64,000 nt of DNA from Bryoerythrophyllum caledonicum (GCA_963971425.1 OZ020517.1:8310501-8374500); one strand, 5' to 3'; shown: positions 1-12,874, counted from the stretch's first letter. Notes: generated by a model not told the origin, from the sequence alone. Numbers and translations: made by a program.

Positions 1-119
1 GAAGATTTGACTGGTGTTAGGTGGCATGGGGACTGTGACAGGGAGTCAGTCCTAGGATAGCATGCAGCAGCTTACCTCACATTGATGTCTGGCTCCACAT
101 TGATGTTGCCTATTTTGGC

Positions 120-1640
120 AACGCATGAGAAATTGGATGGGCCAAATTGTTAGTGATGTGTGGGAAGTCAATGCAGTCTTGCACAAGCTTCAACATGGGA
201 CACTTACCTCAATTCTTTCTACTATGGAGCGTGATCGAGTTGGGCACCAAATAGCAAAGTTCTGTTGGGAAAACGAGCTTCTATTTCAGATGTGGCCAGA
301 TGGAACTTAGCACATAGTTCTAAGGCCAGATCAGAGGACTACGTTGGTACAGCAAGTCACACAAAGACCTAGGATATTTCGGTGTGCGGCGGACTTATTC
401 GATGTTTTGCAGCCAATATTGGTGGACCGACATGTATCAGCAGGTTGCCACATATGTTTCTCGGTGTGAAGTGTGATCGGGTTAGATCCAACTTCAACAC
501 CTTCTCACCGTAGTTGAAGCCTTTGTCTATTATGAGGCTAGGATACCGGTGGTCTTTGGACTTTGCTGGTCCACTTGTTGTGACTCCACGCGGATCCAAG
601 TATGTCTTGGTGATGGTGGAACATTTTAGCATGTAAATTGAGCTCATGGCTCTTCCGTAAAACTCTTTAGAGTTGACGGTCATGGCATTCTGGGATTGGG
701 TGTTGGCTCATTTTGGAGCCCCACTTAAGGTTTTGACGGACCATGGGCGTGAGTTCCTTGGGGCTTTCGCAGCTTTGTGTACCAAGGTTTTTATTGACCA
801 CCATACCACTTCTCGGGATCATCCGGAAGCGGACGGTTAAGCGGAGCGTGTGGTTCAGATCGTGAAGTGGGGCCTACAAAAATATGGATTACTTCAGGGT
901 GGCCACCGTAATTGGGATCTAAAAATACCATGGATTAGCATGGGGTACCAGATTAGCCGGCAAGCTTCACTGGCTGCTTTCAGCCTATATCAATTGTTGT
1001 ACAAGCGGGAGCCAATTTTACCGAGTTCCATTCATGAAAAGTTGGCTCCGGTTGTGGATTTAGACGATCCGGAGGTATGGGCTAGTGTCTACAAGATCAA
1101 GCGGAGTTCTTCAAGCGGGCCATGCCTATGGCCATGGAGAATTTATCCATTGCTCAGCACCGTAACACCATACGGTACGCTCGTATTCGTAGCGGTACCT
1201 ACCGACCTCGGCTACGACATTTCTCCATGGAGGATTACATTTATTTGCAATGTGAGGTGCCCACGACGTTGGACATCAAGGCACAGTGCAATATTCTTCA
1301 CGTGAAGGATGTGTCGCCTAGTGGCATCTTGTTGTTGGAAGGCAAGCATGGGCGAGAGTGTTGGGAACACTCTAAGAATTGTTCTCCCTGTCATTTATCC
1401 GTTGATGGCTCCGTTCATCCGGAGTTGGTCGTTGTGTCAGATGGCCTTCCGTGTTGTGTGTTGGGAAAAGAAGGGCGCGACTACCTTGTTGTTTTGTGAT
1501 CATTGCCAACGTGGTTGGCACATGGCTTGTTGGACGTCGCCTCTTTCTACTCTACTGTCAGGGGATTGGACTTGCCCTTGTTGTCGGAGGTCTTTGAGCG
1601 ACGTTGCAGCCAATGAAACGGCTTGAATTCCTCGTGGACT
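120..1640 (+). mobile_element. Ty3/gypsy pol fossil: integrase region plus PHD-like finger
   Basis: A decayed piece of a Ty3/gypsy LTR retrotransposon. In order, the translation shows the stretch that precedes the integrase zinc-binding domain (about 125-480, ending near a VGHQIAKFCWE-type segment and a faded HHCC region), the integrase core (about 550-1,080; recognisable DFAGPL, KYVLVMVEHFS, HFGAP and LTDHGREF segments) and an integrase tail. About 1,440-1,610 encodes a PHD-like zinc finger (CDHCQRGWHMACW, then DWTCPCC). No LTRs, gag or reverse transcriptase are visible; the upstream part lies outside the window or is lost. The copy is old and broken, with several breaks. The family call rests on the integrase motifs and is firm; membership of the PHD part in the same element is inferred from position and strand. 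Confidence 0.75.
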
Positions 1641-2372
1641 TGTCACTGTGTGGTGTGTTGCCATCCAGTTGGAGTTCCTGGTTTTGATTTAGAGATAGGC
1701 AATGTGAAGATTGACCAAGGGATTGACAACAAAGTTGTCTAAGGCGATTGAAGATGGGGCTCACATTGCACCCGACCTACCCTCTATTTGTTACTTCTCC
1801 ATATGCTTATTTATTCGACGATGGGCGACATCTTTGACTGGATGCGTACAGTCGTTGCAGCAACATTACTGTGGCGTTTAGTCTTGATAGTGTTATTTGG
1901 TCCTAGTTGGATAGAGGGTGTCTCTATCCGCTAGAGAGGGACTTGAGGGTGTATTACGTATACTTATTTTGGTGTATGTTTTTTGTTTATTTGATGTTGG
2001 TTAGGACTCTTGATTTGTTAGGATTTTTTATCTTTCTTTTTACAACAGCTATTACGAGACGTGGCGTCGAGGGCCTCTTCGCATCATAGTGTTTTAGCGT
2101 AGATTAGTTTGTTACTATTCTACGGGTTTAGGGACGTACGGCGCACCACATTCATCCGTGGATGTTTTCCATCCACTTAGGGTTGTGTGTGTCTGCGTAT
2201 AGCGCTGCACACGTCTTTGACTTGACGTTAGAGGTATATGTCTTGTTAAACTTTAATACATTTTTTTTATTCTTCAAAGTAAAATATGTGCCTATATATA
2301 CGGTTGACGATTGAAGTTTAAGGGTTAAACATCAGTTGGGAACTGTATTTATTAGCATGTATTTCACTTCGC
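1641..2372. other. No gene seen; flank of integrase fossil
   Basis: No supported coding region. Short open frames here (for example a hydrophobic one at 1,907-2,089) have no recognisable motif and no splice context. The stretch may be the 3' untranslated part of the retroelement fossil upstream, but no LTR end can be pointed to. Confidence 0.4.
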
Positions 2373-2486
2373 AAAACATACACCTTTGGATTGAAGATTT
2401 TTCAACTAACATCTTTCATATGCAAGTCATTTCAATATTTGAACCTTATCATGTTCAAATGCAACATCATATAAGTAGAATATAGT
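2373..2486 (+). repeat. Dispersed repeat, copy 1 (partner at 48,484-48,598)
   Basis: About 114 bp beginning CATACACCTTTGGATTGAAG and running through ATCATGTTCAAATGCAACA is closely matched by 48,484-48,598 in the same orientation. A weaker match may extend the similarity upstream in both places, around an ATATATACGGT segment. The family is not identified; the second copy lies inside an intron of the receptor kinase gene. Confidence 0.65.
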
Positions 2487-2624
2487 GGCCACTAGTGGGC
2501 CGTTATGACATTGAAGGGTTAAGGGAGGTTTGATGTGTGCACTTCATACTAAATATTAACTTACCATGTCTTATCCAAGTGCCTCTGAATATACTGAATA
2601 TACTGGAGATGCCTTAGAATGACC

Positions 2625-5600
2625 TCAATTTAGATCCCCCATTCCAACAAGTGTCTCATGTACACAAACTCCCACATGCAGCGGCGGCGTTGTTAGAACC
2701 ACGTCTCTCCTAGGTGCTCCCCCATCTTCACCTTCGTCTTCCTCTTCATCGTCCTCCTCGTCTTCCCCTTCTTCTGCTTCACTGCTTCGCTGCGAGTCGG
2801 GCGAGCGACTGTCAGGCGTGGATTCGTCCGTCCCATATTCACGTGGCAATCTTTTGTTCAAATGGGTGTAGAAATCCACATCATCGTCACCTTCCGTTCG
2901 TAAAGGAATCGCATCTTCGATAGCATCCACACTAGTGGGAGCATTGTCCATTCCATCGATGTTGTTAGACATCAACAATGCCCTTGGAAGTTGTTGGACA
3001 ACTCACCGTACAAGAACGAAATCCTCTCGCTGCAATCGTCAATGACAATGATCTCAGATCACAGGAAATCCGAGTGTAGTATAGTCGGAATCGATGTTGA
3101 CATGTTACATACCACCAAACCCCAACCCCGAGGCAAGTACGAACCCACCAGTCTTGATAACTCACATGGAAATCTCTCGAGAGCATCAACAGTAGAAGGG
3201 TCTCGTGCTTCACCACGGTTATCATCAAATAAAAGAGGAAGTGGACGGCGGCCAGTAATAAAATTCGCCTCAACAGACAATCCAACTGGATGTTGGAGAC
3301 AAATAATGCTATCGCCTATTGGTTCAACTGCTTGTTGTAAGCGCCCTCCCTCTGTAAAGTTCAGAGAATGATCAACCGAGGTCTGACCAAACGCCCAACA
3401 TCCACGCCGATGAGAGGAACCCTCCGGGAGCTTCAACTTCGTAATCAACTCTTCGGTGGCGAACACGGCCGGTGGTAATAGGAAAATGACGTTCCATCGT
3501 TCGACGGTCGTCATCCATAACGCCAGTTGTGCAAAGATTCTAGTGAATTGTTCATCTTTCCAATGACCGTTGCCATGCCTTCCACCGCCACGACGACAAT
3601 CAATAATCCACAGGTATGGCCGTGTCAACTCCGCATACTCTGAACAGAATAGTCCTCTTCTACACCGAATCAGAAGCGGATCATGTGTGTCATTCTCGCC
3701 TGGCCTCTGAACATGCAACTGCCACTCCCAATTGGTAGTGTTTGCAACTCCCTCACATACGGATGGTGCATTCTGGCCTTACCCCTTTGCTGCAACAACC
3801 TGATAATGTACCTTGATGAAAGGAGGGACGAGGTCGCTTATGTCTTTGAGCTTCGACACCTTCTCTCGCTACGGCGCACCCCATTTGGTTTTTGTTTTGC
3901 TATCCAATAGCTCGGCAAATTTGTCAAGTTGTTCCTTGCCTCCTGGCAAATACTTCCGTATAGATATACGAAAGAACTCTTCCATGGAATTCGGTGAAGA
4001 TTCCTTGTTCTCTACCATCAACCAGCGAATGGTATTTATCACCGCTTCTCGTCTCATAATGCGCTCACATACACCGGCAAGGGTACGAGTCCTTGGATTT
4101 TGATCTTTAACGCCGTTGAAGTAAAGTGTCTGACGAGGTCTACGTCCATAGTCGCCTACTGGCTTAGCTGTACAGGCCTTTGCAACCTCCAGATAGTACA
4201 AATCTGGAAGTCTCCCAAGCGGCCTCAACCAATGCCCGGTCATCCGCTTCCGCCTCGGTCGAACATCCGCATTCGGATCCAAGTTCTTCTTCAGTGCCAA
4301 AGCCTTCCACCTCTTCTCCTCATCCTTGTTGTAAAACATGAAGCCGTTTTTGTAGTCCTTGCTGACTTGAAGGGCAGCTTCAAAGCACTCATTGCTGGGA
4401 TTCCAAGCATGATTGGTTAGGTCCTCCATGATCTTTGCCACTGTGGACATTGTAATCTTGTTGTCATCTCTGTTAGGCAGTTTCCGCACGGCACTTGCTG
4501 CATTCACCAGTGCGATAGCCCTACGTTCATCGTCCGCCCGGACCGAGCTATCAGGCCTACCATACATATCCCATATCTATCAGAGCTTCACCAAATCCTC
4601 ATTCATGGTGGAAAGTTGTTTTCTTTGCCACTCCGTATTATTGACCTGTACTGACTTGTTAATGTAAAATCGTCGATCATCGTACACAACAAAGGTAGCC
4701 TCCCGCTCCTCAAACGTCTTCTGATACTCAGACAGAGGGATGTTGCCGCTCATGCACTGCTCCTTCGCATACTTGCAAGCAGCTACAACGTGTTGCCCAT
4801 CCACAGGCTCCCAAATGATACGCTCTTGAAGCCAAGATAGTTGAGAGCCCGTAGTACCGTGTATAGAAGCACCGGCATGGCTTAAGAACATCCGTTCAAA
4901 CTCTCGTGCTGCTCCAGTAACCGGGAAATCCACTCCCTCACGCTCAACCATGCCAGTGTCGGTAGTGATATCCACGAGGTACCGGATTGGACGAAGTACC
5001 AATTTACTCACTCCGATCCTGTTCTGGGGATCTCGTAAGAAGTGATACACTTCTGATTTCCTCTTCTGTGACAGTATCCGATGGTTTGTCTCCGGATTAA
5101 CCACTTTGACGATGCGGTCAATGTGCGCCTTGAACACAACGTCGCCCCATATAGAACCTCTCGCAACTTCCTCCTTCGTAGGTACTAGCGCTTTCAAATG
5201 CCTAGAAGTTGGAACGGTTGCTGGAATGTCTGCCTCCTCTTCCGAATCTCCTAGTGACTAATCAAAAAAGTTGTGCACGTCGTCATCTATGGCCGACAAA
5301 CTCACAGAGACACCCGCTGTAGATGTTGAGAATCTACGATGAGTTTCGGCTTGTCCAGCTATCGATTCACGGCCCCTGCCACTCCATGGCCATGTCCTGC
5401 CCCGCGACGTCGATGCCCTGGCACGCAATGTCGAGGCCCTGCCACGTGATGTCTGTGAGCGGCTACGCGATGTCTCTGAACGGCCACGCGAGGGCTGTCC
5501 ATCAGAATCTGGAGCTATGTTGCCCTCTTCACGTCGTGGCCGCTTAGATGGACGACCACTTGTTGGTGCACGAACACGTGATGGTGGCAGTTCAGTGGAC

Positions 5601-6169
5601 GGCCACCAATCCAACTGTGTCGGCCATGCTAACGCGCGATAAATGGGCTCGGTCTCCTCTGGATCCGCTGGTAGACTTGCACGCTCAACACTTGCACGCT
5701 CTGGCTCCGTCCGCCGTAATGCCTCATACATGGTATGAGCACTCATAAATCTTCTAGCGCATGCCTCATCCTCTTCAGATAATGCCAAACATGCCAACAC
5801 ATGCTCATGCCTAGTAGTGCGCACCGCAAGATCCGTGCTGAGCCAAAACGTCTGTAAGGAGGTTATGTTATTCACCCGCCTTGAATTTTGAAGGAGATCT
5901 GTAGGAACAGGTGCTAAAAGCAACTTCTTTGAAAGAGTAGTCTTTGAAGCCGTTTGGCCAACCCCCGGTTCGCAAACTGCATAGTCCATATCGTTTGGTC
6001 GAAGATTAATTGCTCGAAGTTCAGCGAAGGGCTTCCCCAATGCTGATGTTCGCATCCCAATTTGAAATGGATGTTCCGTGAGCCACAATACTGGCTTCGA
6101 CGCCGCGTCTATTGCAATCCACCAACCATACTCCTCCCAGCGCCTTTCGATTGGAAGTGGTGGTGCCAT
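2625..6169 (-). pseudogene. ParB-like plus methyltransferase-like pseudogene (paralogue A)
   Basis: One minus-strand frame stays open in long blocks from an ATG at 6,169 down to about 2,990, interrupted by six in-frame stops (TAG 5,260-5,258; adjacent TGA-TAG 4,584-4,579; TAG 3,871-3,869; TAA near 3,776; TGA 3,061-3,059) and no frameshift. A frame change near 2,980 leads into an acidic C-terminal tail (runs of E and D) ending at 2,625. In order: an N-terminal block; an Arg/Ser-rich repeat stretch (RGRxSTSRGR type); a ParB-like segment with VDGQHVVAACKYAKEQ near 4,780; a basic block; then a methyltransferase-like part with LWIIDCRRGGG, a DPSTVDALERF segment and IIVIDDCSERISFLYGEL. The order parallels the gene at 27,662-32,777, but this copy has no introns. 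Family membership is inferred from that parallel. It could be a retrocopy or an element-borne gene. Confidence 0.6.
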
Positions 6170-6514
6170 GATGTCACATACAAGAAACCTAATCATAATC
6201 ACAGATTGTATACAATCGTCAATACGGTGTATGTTCATATACGTCAATGATTACACCTTCTAAGAAAAATACACAAAAGCATCATGTTACAACTCAAATG
6301 TGGCTTCCTTGACTTGTAAAGGTAAACCCCTAATTTTTTAGACTCTACAAAATGTCAATTTTTAAAATCATTAGTCCGATTTTTTTTCTTTCCTACTAAA
6401 TGAAAACACACCTAAAAAGTTCAAATCCGAAGTCGAAATTCCAAAAAAATTATTATTTTGGAAGTTATTAACTCACTATTAAGTGAATCTGCGCAAATTA
6501 CAGTTTCATCCATA

Positions 6515-6715
6515 AAAGATGAAAATCGTAGCACGGATGAAAACAGAGGATGACGATTCACAGCTGATGGAAAATCACAACGGATGAAATTTGTAAAAAC
6601 AACGGATGAGGAGGCAAAAACACAGCAGATGAAAAGGCAAAAAAATCAACGAATGAAATGCCAATAAAGGGATGAAAATAGTGGATGAAAACTTGCGGAT
6701 GAAATGCCAAAAAGT
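6515..6715 (+). repeat. Degenerate GGATGAAA tandem repeats
   Basis: About ten loosely spaced copies of GGATGAAA or near variants (CGGATGAAAT, CGAATGAAAT, CAGATGAAAA) separated by 10-25 bp of A-rich sequence. The spacing is irregular, so it looks like an old, diverged minisatellite. Confidence 0.6.
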
Positions 6716-7610
6716 GGCTTCCACTCAAAATCTGAAATTAATATGCAATTAAAGAATTACGGACTTGGCTAATTTCAGCAAATAAACCACAAAAGTATGC
6801 CCGGATTTTTTTACAAAATTTTTACAAATTTTTTTGAATTTTTTTCAAATTTTTCATATTTTCAAATTGGAATGGAAAGTAGGCTTCATAAACTTCATTT
6901 CATTATTTGGACTCAAAATCACAAAATATCATGTTAGTGACTCAAATTCAGATTTAGAGCTGGAGCTAGAATCTACGAAATCAGAAGAAATTCTGCAAAT
7001 CTTCACTATGGTGATTTCAGCGACCTTTGAGGATTTTTAGAAAAAAGAGAAAAATTTAAAAAAATCCGAAAAAAATTGGGATGATACCTCCAGATTTAAT
7101 CTACAAGGGAAAAAAAATTCAAGTTGTTTTGAATTATTGAAAATTACTTATGGCCATTTCAGTTTCGTCCAAATCTATGGAAAAAAAACTCTTTTCTTTT
7201 CTTTTCTTTTTTTCTTTTTTCCCCCTTACAGCGATACAAGGTTTGACCGGGTATACGACTGGATTAGGGTATGACCGGATATATGACTAAATAATGGGTA
7301 TCAACGAATTCTGGAAGGGGTATCAACCAAGAGCAACGGCACGATCAACAGCGGCGTACGCAGGGGCCGTAAGAGAGTTGAGCCCCCTCATCATTGCCGA
7401 CGCCGAACCTTAGCCCGCCCACACTGCCAACGCCGCTCTGACCCTAGCTGCTTTCATACTACAGACTTCAACACGCACAGCACATGGAGGAGAGAGAAGG
7501 AGAGAGATGATGGTGAAGTGACGAGAGAGGACCAGTAGATTAGTTAGGACGTTTGCAAGTTGGTGATGTAGCTTGTAGGTTTAGGGTACCTTGTTCACTC
7601 ATCTACTCGT

Positions 7611-7745
7611 AGGTTGTTTACACGGCTTGGAGCGTTACTCACTCACAGGTTGTTCATGTAGCTTGGAGCATTACTCACTCACTCAGAGGTTATTCACGCA
7701 GCTTGGAGCGTTACTCACTCACTCACAGGTTGTACACTTGCACCT
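7611..7745 (+). repeat. 36-40 bp tandem repeat, about 3 units
   Basis: Units starting AGGTTGTT at 7,611, 7,647, 7,687 and 7,727 (the last partial) each hold GCTTGGAGC and GTTACTCACTCACTC. The first unit is 36 bp, the next two 40 bp because of an extra CTCA. Directly downstream (7,760-7,840) is a second small array built on ACCCTAAGACACCCTAGG, which resembles decayed telomere-type repeats. Confidence 0.7.
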
Positions 7746-10115
7746 CGTTCTCTGGGTGAAACCCTAATACACCCTAGGAGAAACCCTAAGACACCCTAGG
7801 TGAAAACCTAAGACACACTAGTCGAAAGCTAAAGACACCTCCGCGTACGCACCCCCGTGAGGTGAGAAGTCCAGCCATGAAAATGGCGGCGCCGCCGAAA
7901 TTAGGGTTCCAAAAATTAGGGTTTCTAGATCGCCGACAAAGATTAGATAATTAGGGTTTTCATATGTAGTGTCTCATGTTTTCCAATTAAGTAATGACCC
8001 AACCTTAACCCCTAAACTGAAGTTCACAGGATATAACGCAAACAAAATTAAATTATAAGTAGTTTAGAATGGTTGTGCGTGCACCTGATTAGTTTAGAAA
8101 GGACGTGCTACTCTTCGCTTTGAACTTGCAATCACATAAAAACCAGTGAACAACATGATAGGATGAAGTAGAAATCTTGACCATCTAAAAACATCTAAAA
8201 ACATGATATGTGGAGCTCACCTTTGGATGATCGTAAAAAAGAGACTCACTATTATGAAATGGCTGCCTTATATGGATTTCTAAACTTTGTGGTTAACTAC
8301 TCTACTTTTATACATATACCAAATATTACCTTATTTTAAGAATATTACCTTGTGGTCAGACACTCTACTATTATACATATAAAGAATATTATTTTATGGT
8401 CAAACAATCTACTTCTATGCATATAAATATTACCGTCTTTTTTCTTACCAAATTTTTTTTTGTTTAGTGTAAAAAGTACATTTTAACCCAAGTCGAACAT
8501 TTTTAGACATTTTGAGGAAGGGGGAAAAAAACTTGTTTTCCACATAAAAACTAGTGATCTTCGAAGTCTTTGCCATTATTTTTTTTTACCACAATATGTG
8601 GTGAAAACCTTAGTATCAACTGTTTGGATTATCAAAGTATTCCATATTTGTGTTAAAAAAAAGGTAAAACGTGAATTGGTAATTTTTCATTTCTTTTCAA
8701 TTAGACATCAAAATTAGATGCTTTGCCACTTTTTAGTTGTGGTAGTTTTGGGGTGTTTCTTGATGGAAAAAGGCTTGGAAATTTAGGGGTTTGTTCCTTG
8801 AGGATACTTACGTTCATTGAAATTTTATTATAAAAATCTCCTTCATAACAACTTTTTGGAGGTATTTAAATTCTTGTATTTGGGTTGATTTTTTGAAAGT
8901 TAGTTCATACCTAATATTGGAACTTACAACTTTTTCTATTACTCTCTATTGCCATTAAGATTTTCCATACCCATAAAGGAAAAATAAGACTTTTAGAATG
9001 GACTAGAAAATAATTATTATATTTTGTGTGAATTTCTAATTGTATATAGATCTAAACGTGAGTCAAATGTTTTCAAGAAAATGATTGGAAAAAACCATAC
9101 CTTCTATAGTAAAAAAAGCTTATAAATCTTCAAAGCATTCCCTTCTACTGTTTTTGATATCTATTAGTGAGAAATTTCTTCTTAACCGTTACAATTGTCA
9201 TTCTAGAACATATTAACATTTTCAAAGTAATATATCACGATGTAGCAAATAATGAATCTGTATTCATTGCACATTATTCTTGTAATACGCTTTTATTTTC
9301 TACCTCTTAAACTTGGTTCTAAGGAACTAACAAAAACTATTAACAAAATAATAGAATATTTATACTTTCTTTAGTGCAAAAATGAAATTCAAAGTGAAGT
9401 CAAATTTGATCCTATACCTTTAAAGTAGGGATGAAAATGAATCTTTTCCTCAACTTCAAACCTTATAATCTTTTAAGCTGTACGGCCAACAATTATGTCC
9501 TTTTGATAATTATATTGATCAATGGATCATTGTTGAGATGTAATAATTAGGACATCAAATAAATGTTGTTGACTTCTAATTTACACTTTGGTGTAGGATC
9601 AACAATTAGTACCTATATTTAATGTAAAATCGTAAATGAATTTTGGGAGTTGATATTCAAAGATTTTAGGTTGTTTTCATCATGTGTTATATAATGATAC
9701 TAATGTGTTTGTTATAGTCAGGTCGTAAAGATTTTGGAACGAAAAGAAGAGCATAAGTTTTGGCAACGAAGACTGATTGGTGATATCGTCATATAGAGCG
9801 GCGTTGAACTCCGATACCACGCCCTCTGATACTCACAATTAAAATCCAGGTCATGAATACCTTCTTATACCGATATGATGGCTTTTTGGATGTATCATAT
9901 GTATCGTGCTTTACATTGGATCACTTGAAATTGCAATTTTGTCCAATTAGCTCTGCTTGTGAATCTTATAAATGATCAATCATTATATGTGAGAGTATAA
10001 GTATCTGTCTATCAGTGAGTAGTCTATTGGATGAATGATGCTTTTGAATTGGAAAAATATATATATATTTTGACAATTTTTCCACTGTTGTGTCTATATT
10101 TGTCAAATAGTATCG

Positions 10116-11184
10116 ATGGAAAGCGGAACATCCCATATTCTTTTAGAACCTCCAAACATTCGCAGATCAAATATCCTTCCTAATAGTTCAGTGGGGGCTC
10201 GGTTTATACGAGCAGCACGGGGGCGCCAAATTCAAGAGAGATCGGTTGGGATAGGTGATTTTGAAGCGGGAAGGACTGTAGAATTGCTCTCCAAAATAGG
10301 CATTGTCGTGGGTTTGGCAAAAAGGGAGCATGCCTTTGAAAGTAGAATGGTATTGCATGGATGTAGAATGTTTCCATCTGAGGTGGCAGTGCGTATAATT
10401 CGGGTTGACGATGCATTACATTGGACAGGAGAAGTTGTGGGTGAACGGCTTGGTTCATGTATAGACTTGATCATTCGTTGGAACCGGTCATTGCTTCGTG
10501 ACTTGGCCACAACACCTAATTTTCCAAATGCCCAATGTGGTGAAGATAGATCTCATATTTCACCTACACGGACAATGGCCCCAGGATTTGATGTTCAAGG
10601 GCGATCTATCACCCCCGAATTGAATGAAAGATCTTTGTGGAGAACCCAAGCTTCAAACCCCGTTGATGAGAGTTCACCATTTTCTCGATGCACCCCGTCT
10701 AACATTCGAGATTTGCCCCATGTGGAGGGATTTTCTTACGTTAAAATAATGCGCCGACCTTATTCTATGCAGAATAGAAGAAGGATAGTTTCAAACGAGT
10801 CAAATGTGACAGGAACTGCAGCAAGTAAGGTATCTTTGGCAAGCGTGGAAAGGGCAATAGCACAGGGAGGATACAAGCAAAATTGTTTGAGGGACATTCC
10901 AGCTAGGCATATTTTAGACATGCGATATAATGTTTGGGCACCAGAGTATTGAATCCGAAGTACATGGATAAGACAAATGTTGGTTTCTTTTTATACACGA
11001 ACGGAAGGATTTCGTCGGGATAAATTTGAGACGAAGTTAGATGGCAGGTCTGTTTGCAATGCTTGCTACGCTCTTGGGGTTGGTTATTCGCAACGGCGTT
11101 TCAAGGAGTTGAAGAAATATTGTTTAATATACGGTAGAGTGACGGCAATCCACGGTAACACACTATCGAATCCGATTAGAGAGA
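10116..11184 (+). pseudogene. DUF7869-type transposase-like gene, 5' half
   Basis: Amino-terminal part of the gene interrupted by the LTR element at 11,185. The frame opens at ATG 10,116 and runs to the insertion point with one in-frame TGA (10,950-10,952). The first 280 residues are not recognised. The end contains SVCNACYALGVGYSQRRFKELKK followed by a TAIHGNT segment, the kind of small helical DNA-binding-like block that precedes the catalytic-looking domain in proteins of this family. The frame continues exactly into 22,466 once the element and one copy of the 5-bp duplication AGAGA are discounted, so both halves were one gene before insertion. Whether it was a host gene or the transposase of a DNA element is not clear; no terminal inverted repeats were found around it. 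Confidence 0.65.
11180..11184. repeat. 5-bp target-site duplication, left copy
   Basis: AGAGA directly before the LTR start TGTGAGCGC; the same five bases follow the right LTR at 22,461-22,465. Five base pairs is the usual duplication length of Ty3/gypsy integrases. Confidence 0.9.
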
Positions 11185-12851
11185 TGTGAGCGCTCAGAAG
11201 CGCCACAATGTTAGTTAGTGATTAGTTAGTGAAAATTTGTCTTGTTTATTTCAATTAGTAGTTAGATTAGTAGTTAGTAGCGCCTTCTAGTGTGTTATTA
11301 GTAAAGGTTAGTTAACTGGACTCCACGTAGCCTTAAATTAGTGTGGAGGGCAAAATTAGAGTTATTAATAGGAAATTAGACTTGCGAAAAGCAAAAGAGA
11401 CATAGAAACCCACTAGTGAATTAGAATTAGTATGTTGTTCTAGGTAATTCAAGTTAGTAGTTTAGTATTTAATTCAGTTAGTGGAAAAGTTATATTAGAA
11501 CCTCAATTGTATGGTACTTATGTTATTGTGAAAAGAGAAAAAATAGAAGATAAGAAAAAGAAAAAAGAAAAAAACTAGTAGCAAATAGATTTAACGATTA
11601 AAGTAAACCACTTGGTTTCTAATGATCTAGAACTCGGATTTGGACTTGTGAATAATCAATCTTGGGATTAAAGTGTGTTTTGAACACATTGGTGGTGTTA
11701 GTTTTGCTCAAATCCTATTAGTTTGGTAGATATAGGCATGTTCAGCCCTAAAATCGAGTTTAGGGCTTTGGTGATCGTGGGCCCTTGATCTTGATTAGGG
11801 ATTGTTAGATTCAAGGGTAGGGATGTGGCCGCCACCCTTGGGCCTCCTCCCACTTGGATAAGAGGCGTGGGTGGCCACTCTCCCTCGCTCTTTTTTTGCC
11901 TTGGGCGAAGCTATGCCAAAACTTCTTCTATTTTCCCTCTTATTTTTTAGGCTGCGGTTAATCTTGTTTAGCTAAATGGATACTTAGAGTTAGGACTTGA
12001 TATTTTAGCAGTAGTTAGATCTTATTGTTAGCTTTCGAGAGGTACTAAGCACGCTCCATTTGGAGCAGTGACAAAGGAGTTATAGGATAATTTGTAGAAA
12101 GAGGTCTGTTGCCTTGGCAGAATTAGAGCATCAACTTTGGAGGGCCATTGCCGGCGGACCACGACGACTTTGGAGTCTATTTTTTCAGGAAATGTAGCCC
12201 TTGAAGTTGGCTTTTTGTGGACATCCAGCACGCTCAAATCCGAGCACAGAGGACTGAGTTACAGCGGTTTTGGTGTCCGGGGTGCTGTTGCTAGCTTGAT
12301 TCGGTTCACCAACTTTGACGGACCTCTGCGAACGAACGACAACGATTCTGGAGCTGAAAATTGGCACGCTTGTAGATCTTCAAGTCAGGATTCTAGGGAC
12401 TCTAAGCTCGCTTACATCCGATCAGCGACGACAAAGTTATAGGGATTCTAGCGACAAGGGGTGTGCTGCCTTGATCGGAGCACGTTTTTTCATGCATTTT
12501 TATTCTCCTTGAATGTTCATCGTGTATTTTTGACTTCTTACTTCTACCCTTGAGTTTCATTGTTTATTTATTTACTTCCATATCAAGTTACTTATACTTT
12601 ACCTTGTATGGTTAAAGTCTTTAACCTTAACATCATCTAATGAAATTCATCCATTAGGTTTTAGGGATCATCCATTAGGTTTTAGGGTTTCATCCATTAG
12701 GTTTTAGGGATCATCCATTAGGTTTTAGGGTTTCATCCATTAGGTGTTAGGATTTCATCCATTAGGTTTTAGGGTTCCATCCATTAGGTTTAGGGTTTCA
12801 TCCATGCAATTTAGGTTGGATGAAATTAGATAGGGTTAATTTTGGTTCACA
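11185..12851 (+). repeat. 5' LTR (1,667 bp)
   Basis: Starts TGTGAGCGCTCAGAAGCGCC, ends TTTTGGTTCACA. Contains a purine-rich stretch near 11,530-11,575 and, near its end (about 12,650-12,810), eight units of a roughly 21-bp repeat of the form TTTCATCCATTAGGTTTTAGGG. Short frames inside it are duplicated exactly in the other LTR and are not genes. Confidence 0.95.
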
Positions 12852-12854
12852 TAA

Positions 12855-12874
12855 TGGTGCGTTTGCCGGGAGTC
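12855..12874 (+). other. Probable minus-strand primer-binding site
   Basis: TGGTGCGTTTGCCGGGAGTC starts three bases after the 5' LTR. It resembles the tRNA-Asp-complementary site TGGCGCCGTTGCCGGGGA used by Athila/Tat-type plant elements, with a few differences. The match to tRNA-Asp is from memory of that family and was not aligned to a tRNA. Confidence 0.55.

Larger units (their letters stand above)
6250..10115. other. AT-rich intergenic DNA, no gene seen
   Basis: Nearly 3.9 kb without a supported gene. It is AT-rich with long A and T runs, a CTTTT-type pyrimidine tract at about 7,188-7,222, and the small repeats listed separately. Short frames such as 6,834-7,040 are low-complexity and unconvincing. 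The last part (9,720-10,115) is the 5' flank of the DUF7869-type gene and contains an ATATATAT run near 10,060. Confidence 0.6.

Noticed and set aside
12028-12442. Open frames repeated exactly at 21,594-22,008
   Set aside because: They lie in the two LTRs and are duplicated because the LTRs are; no protein motif.
6515-12810. Link between GGATGAAA repeats at 6.5 kb and TTTCATCC repeats of the LTR
   Set aside because: They share only eight bases on opposite strands and differ in period and context.
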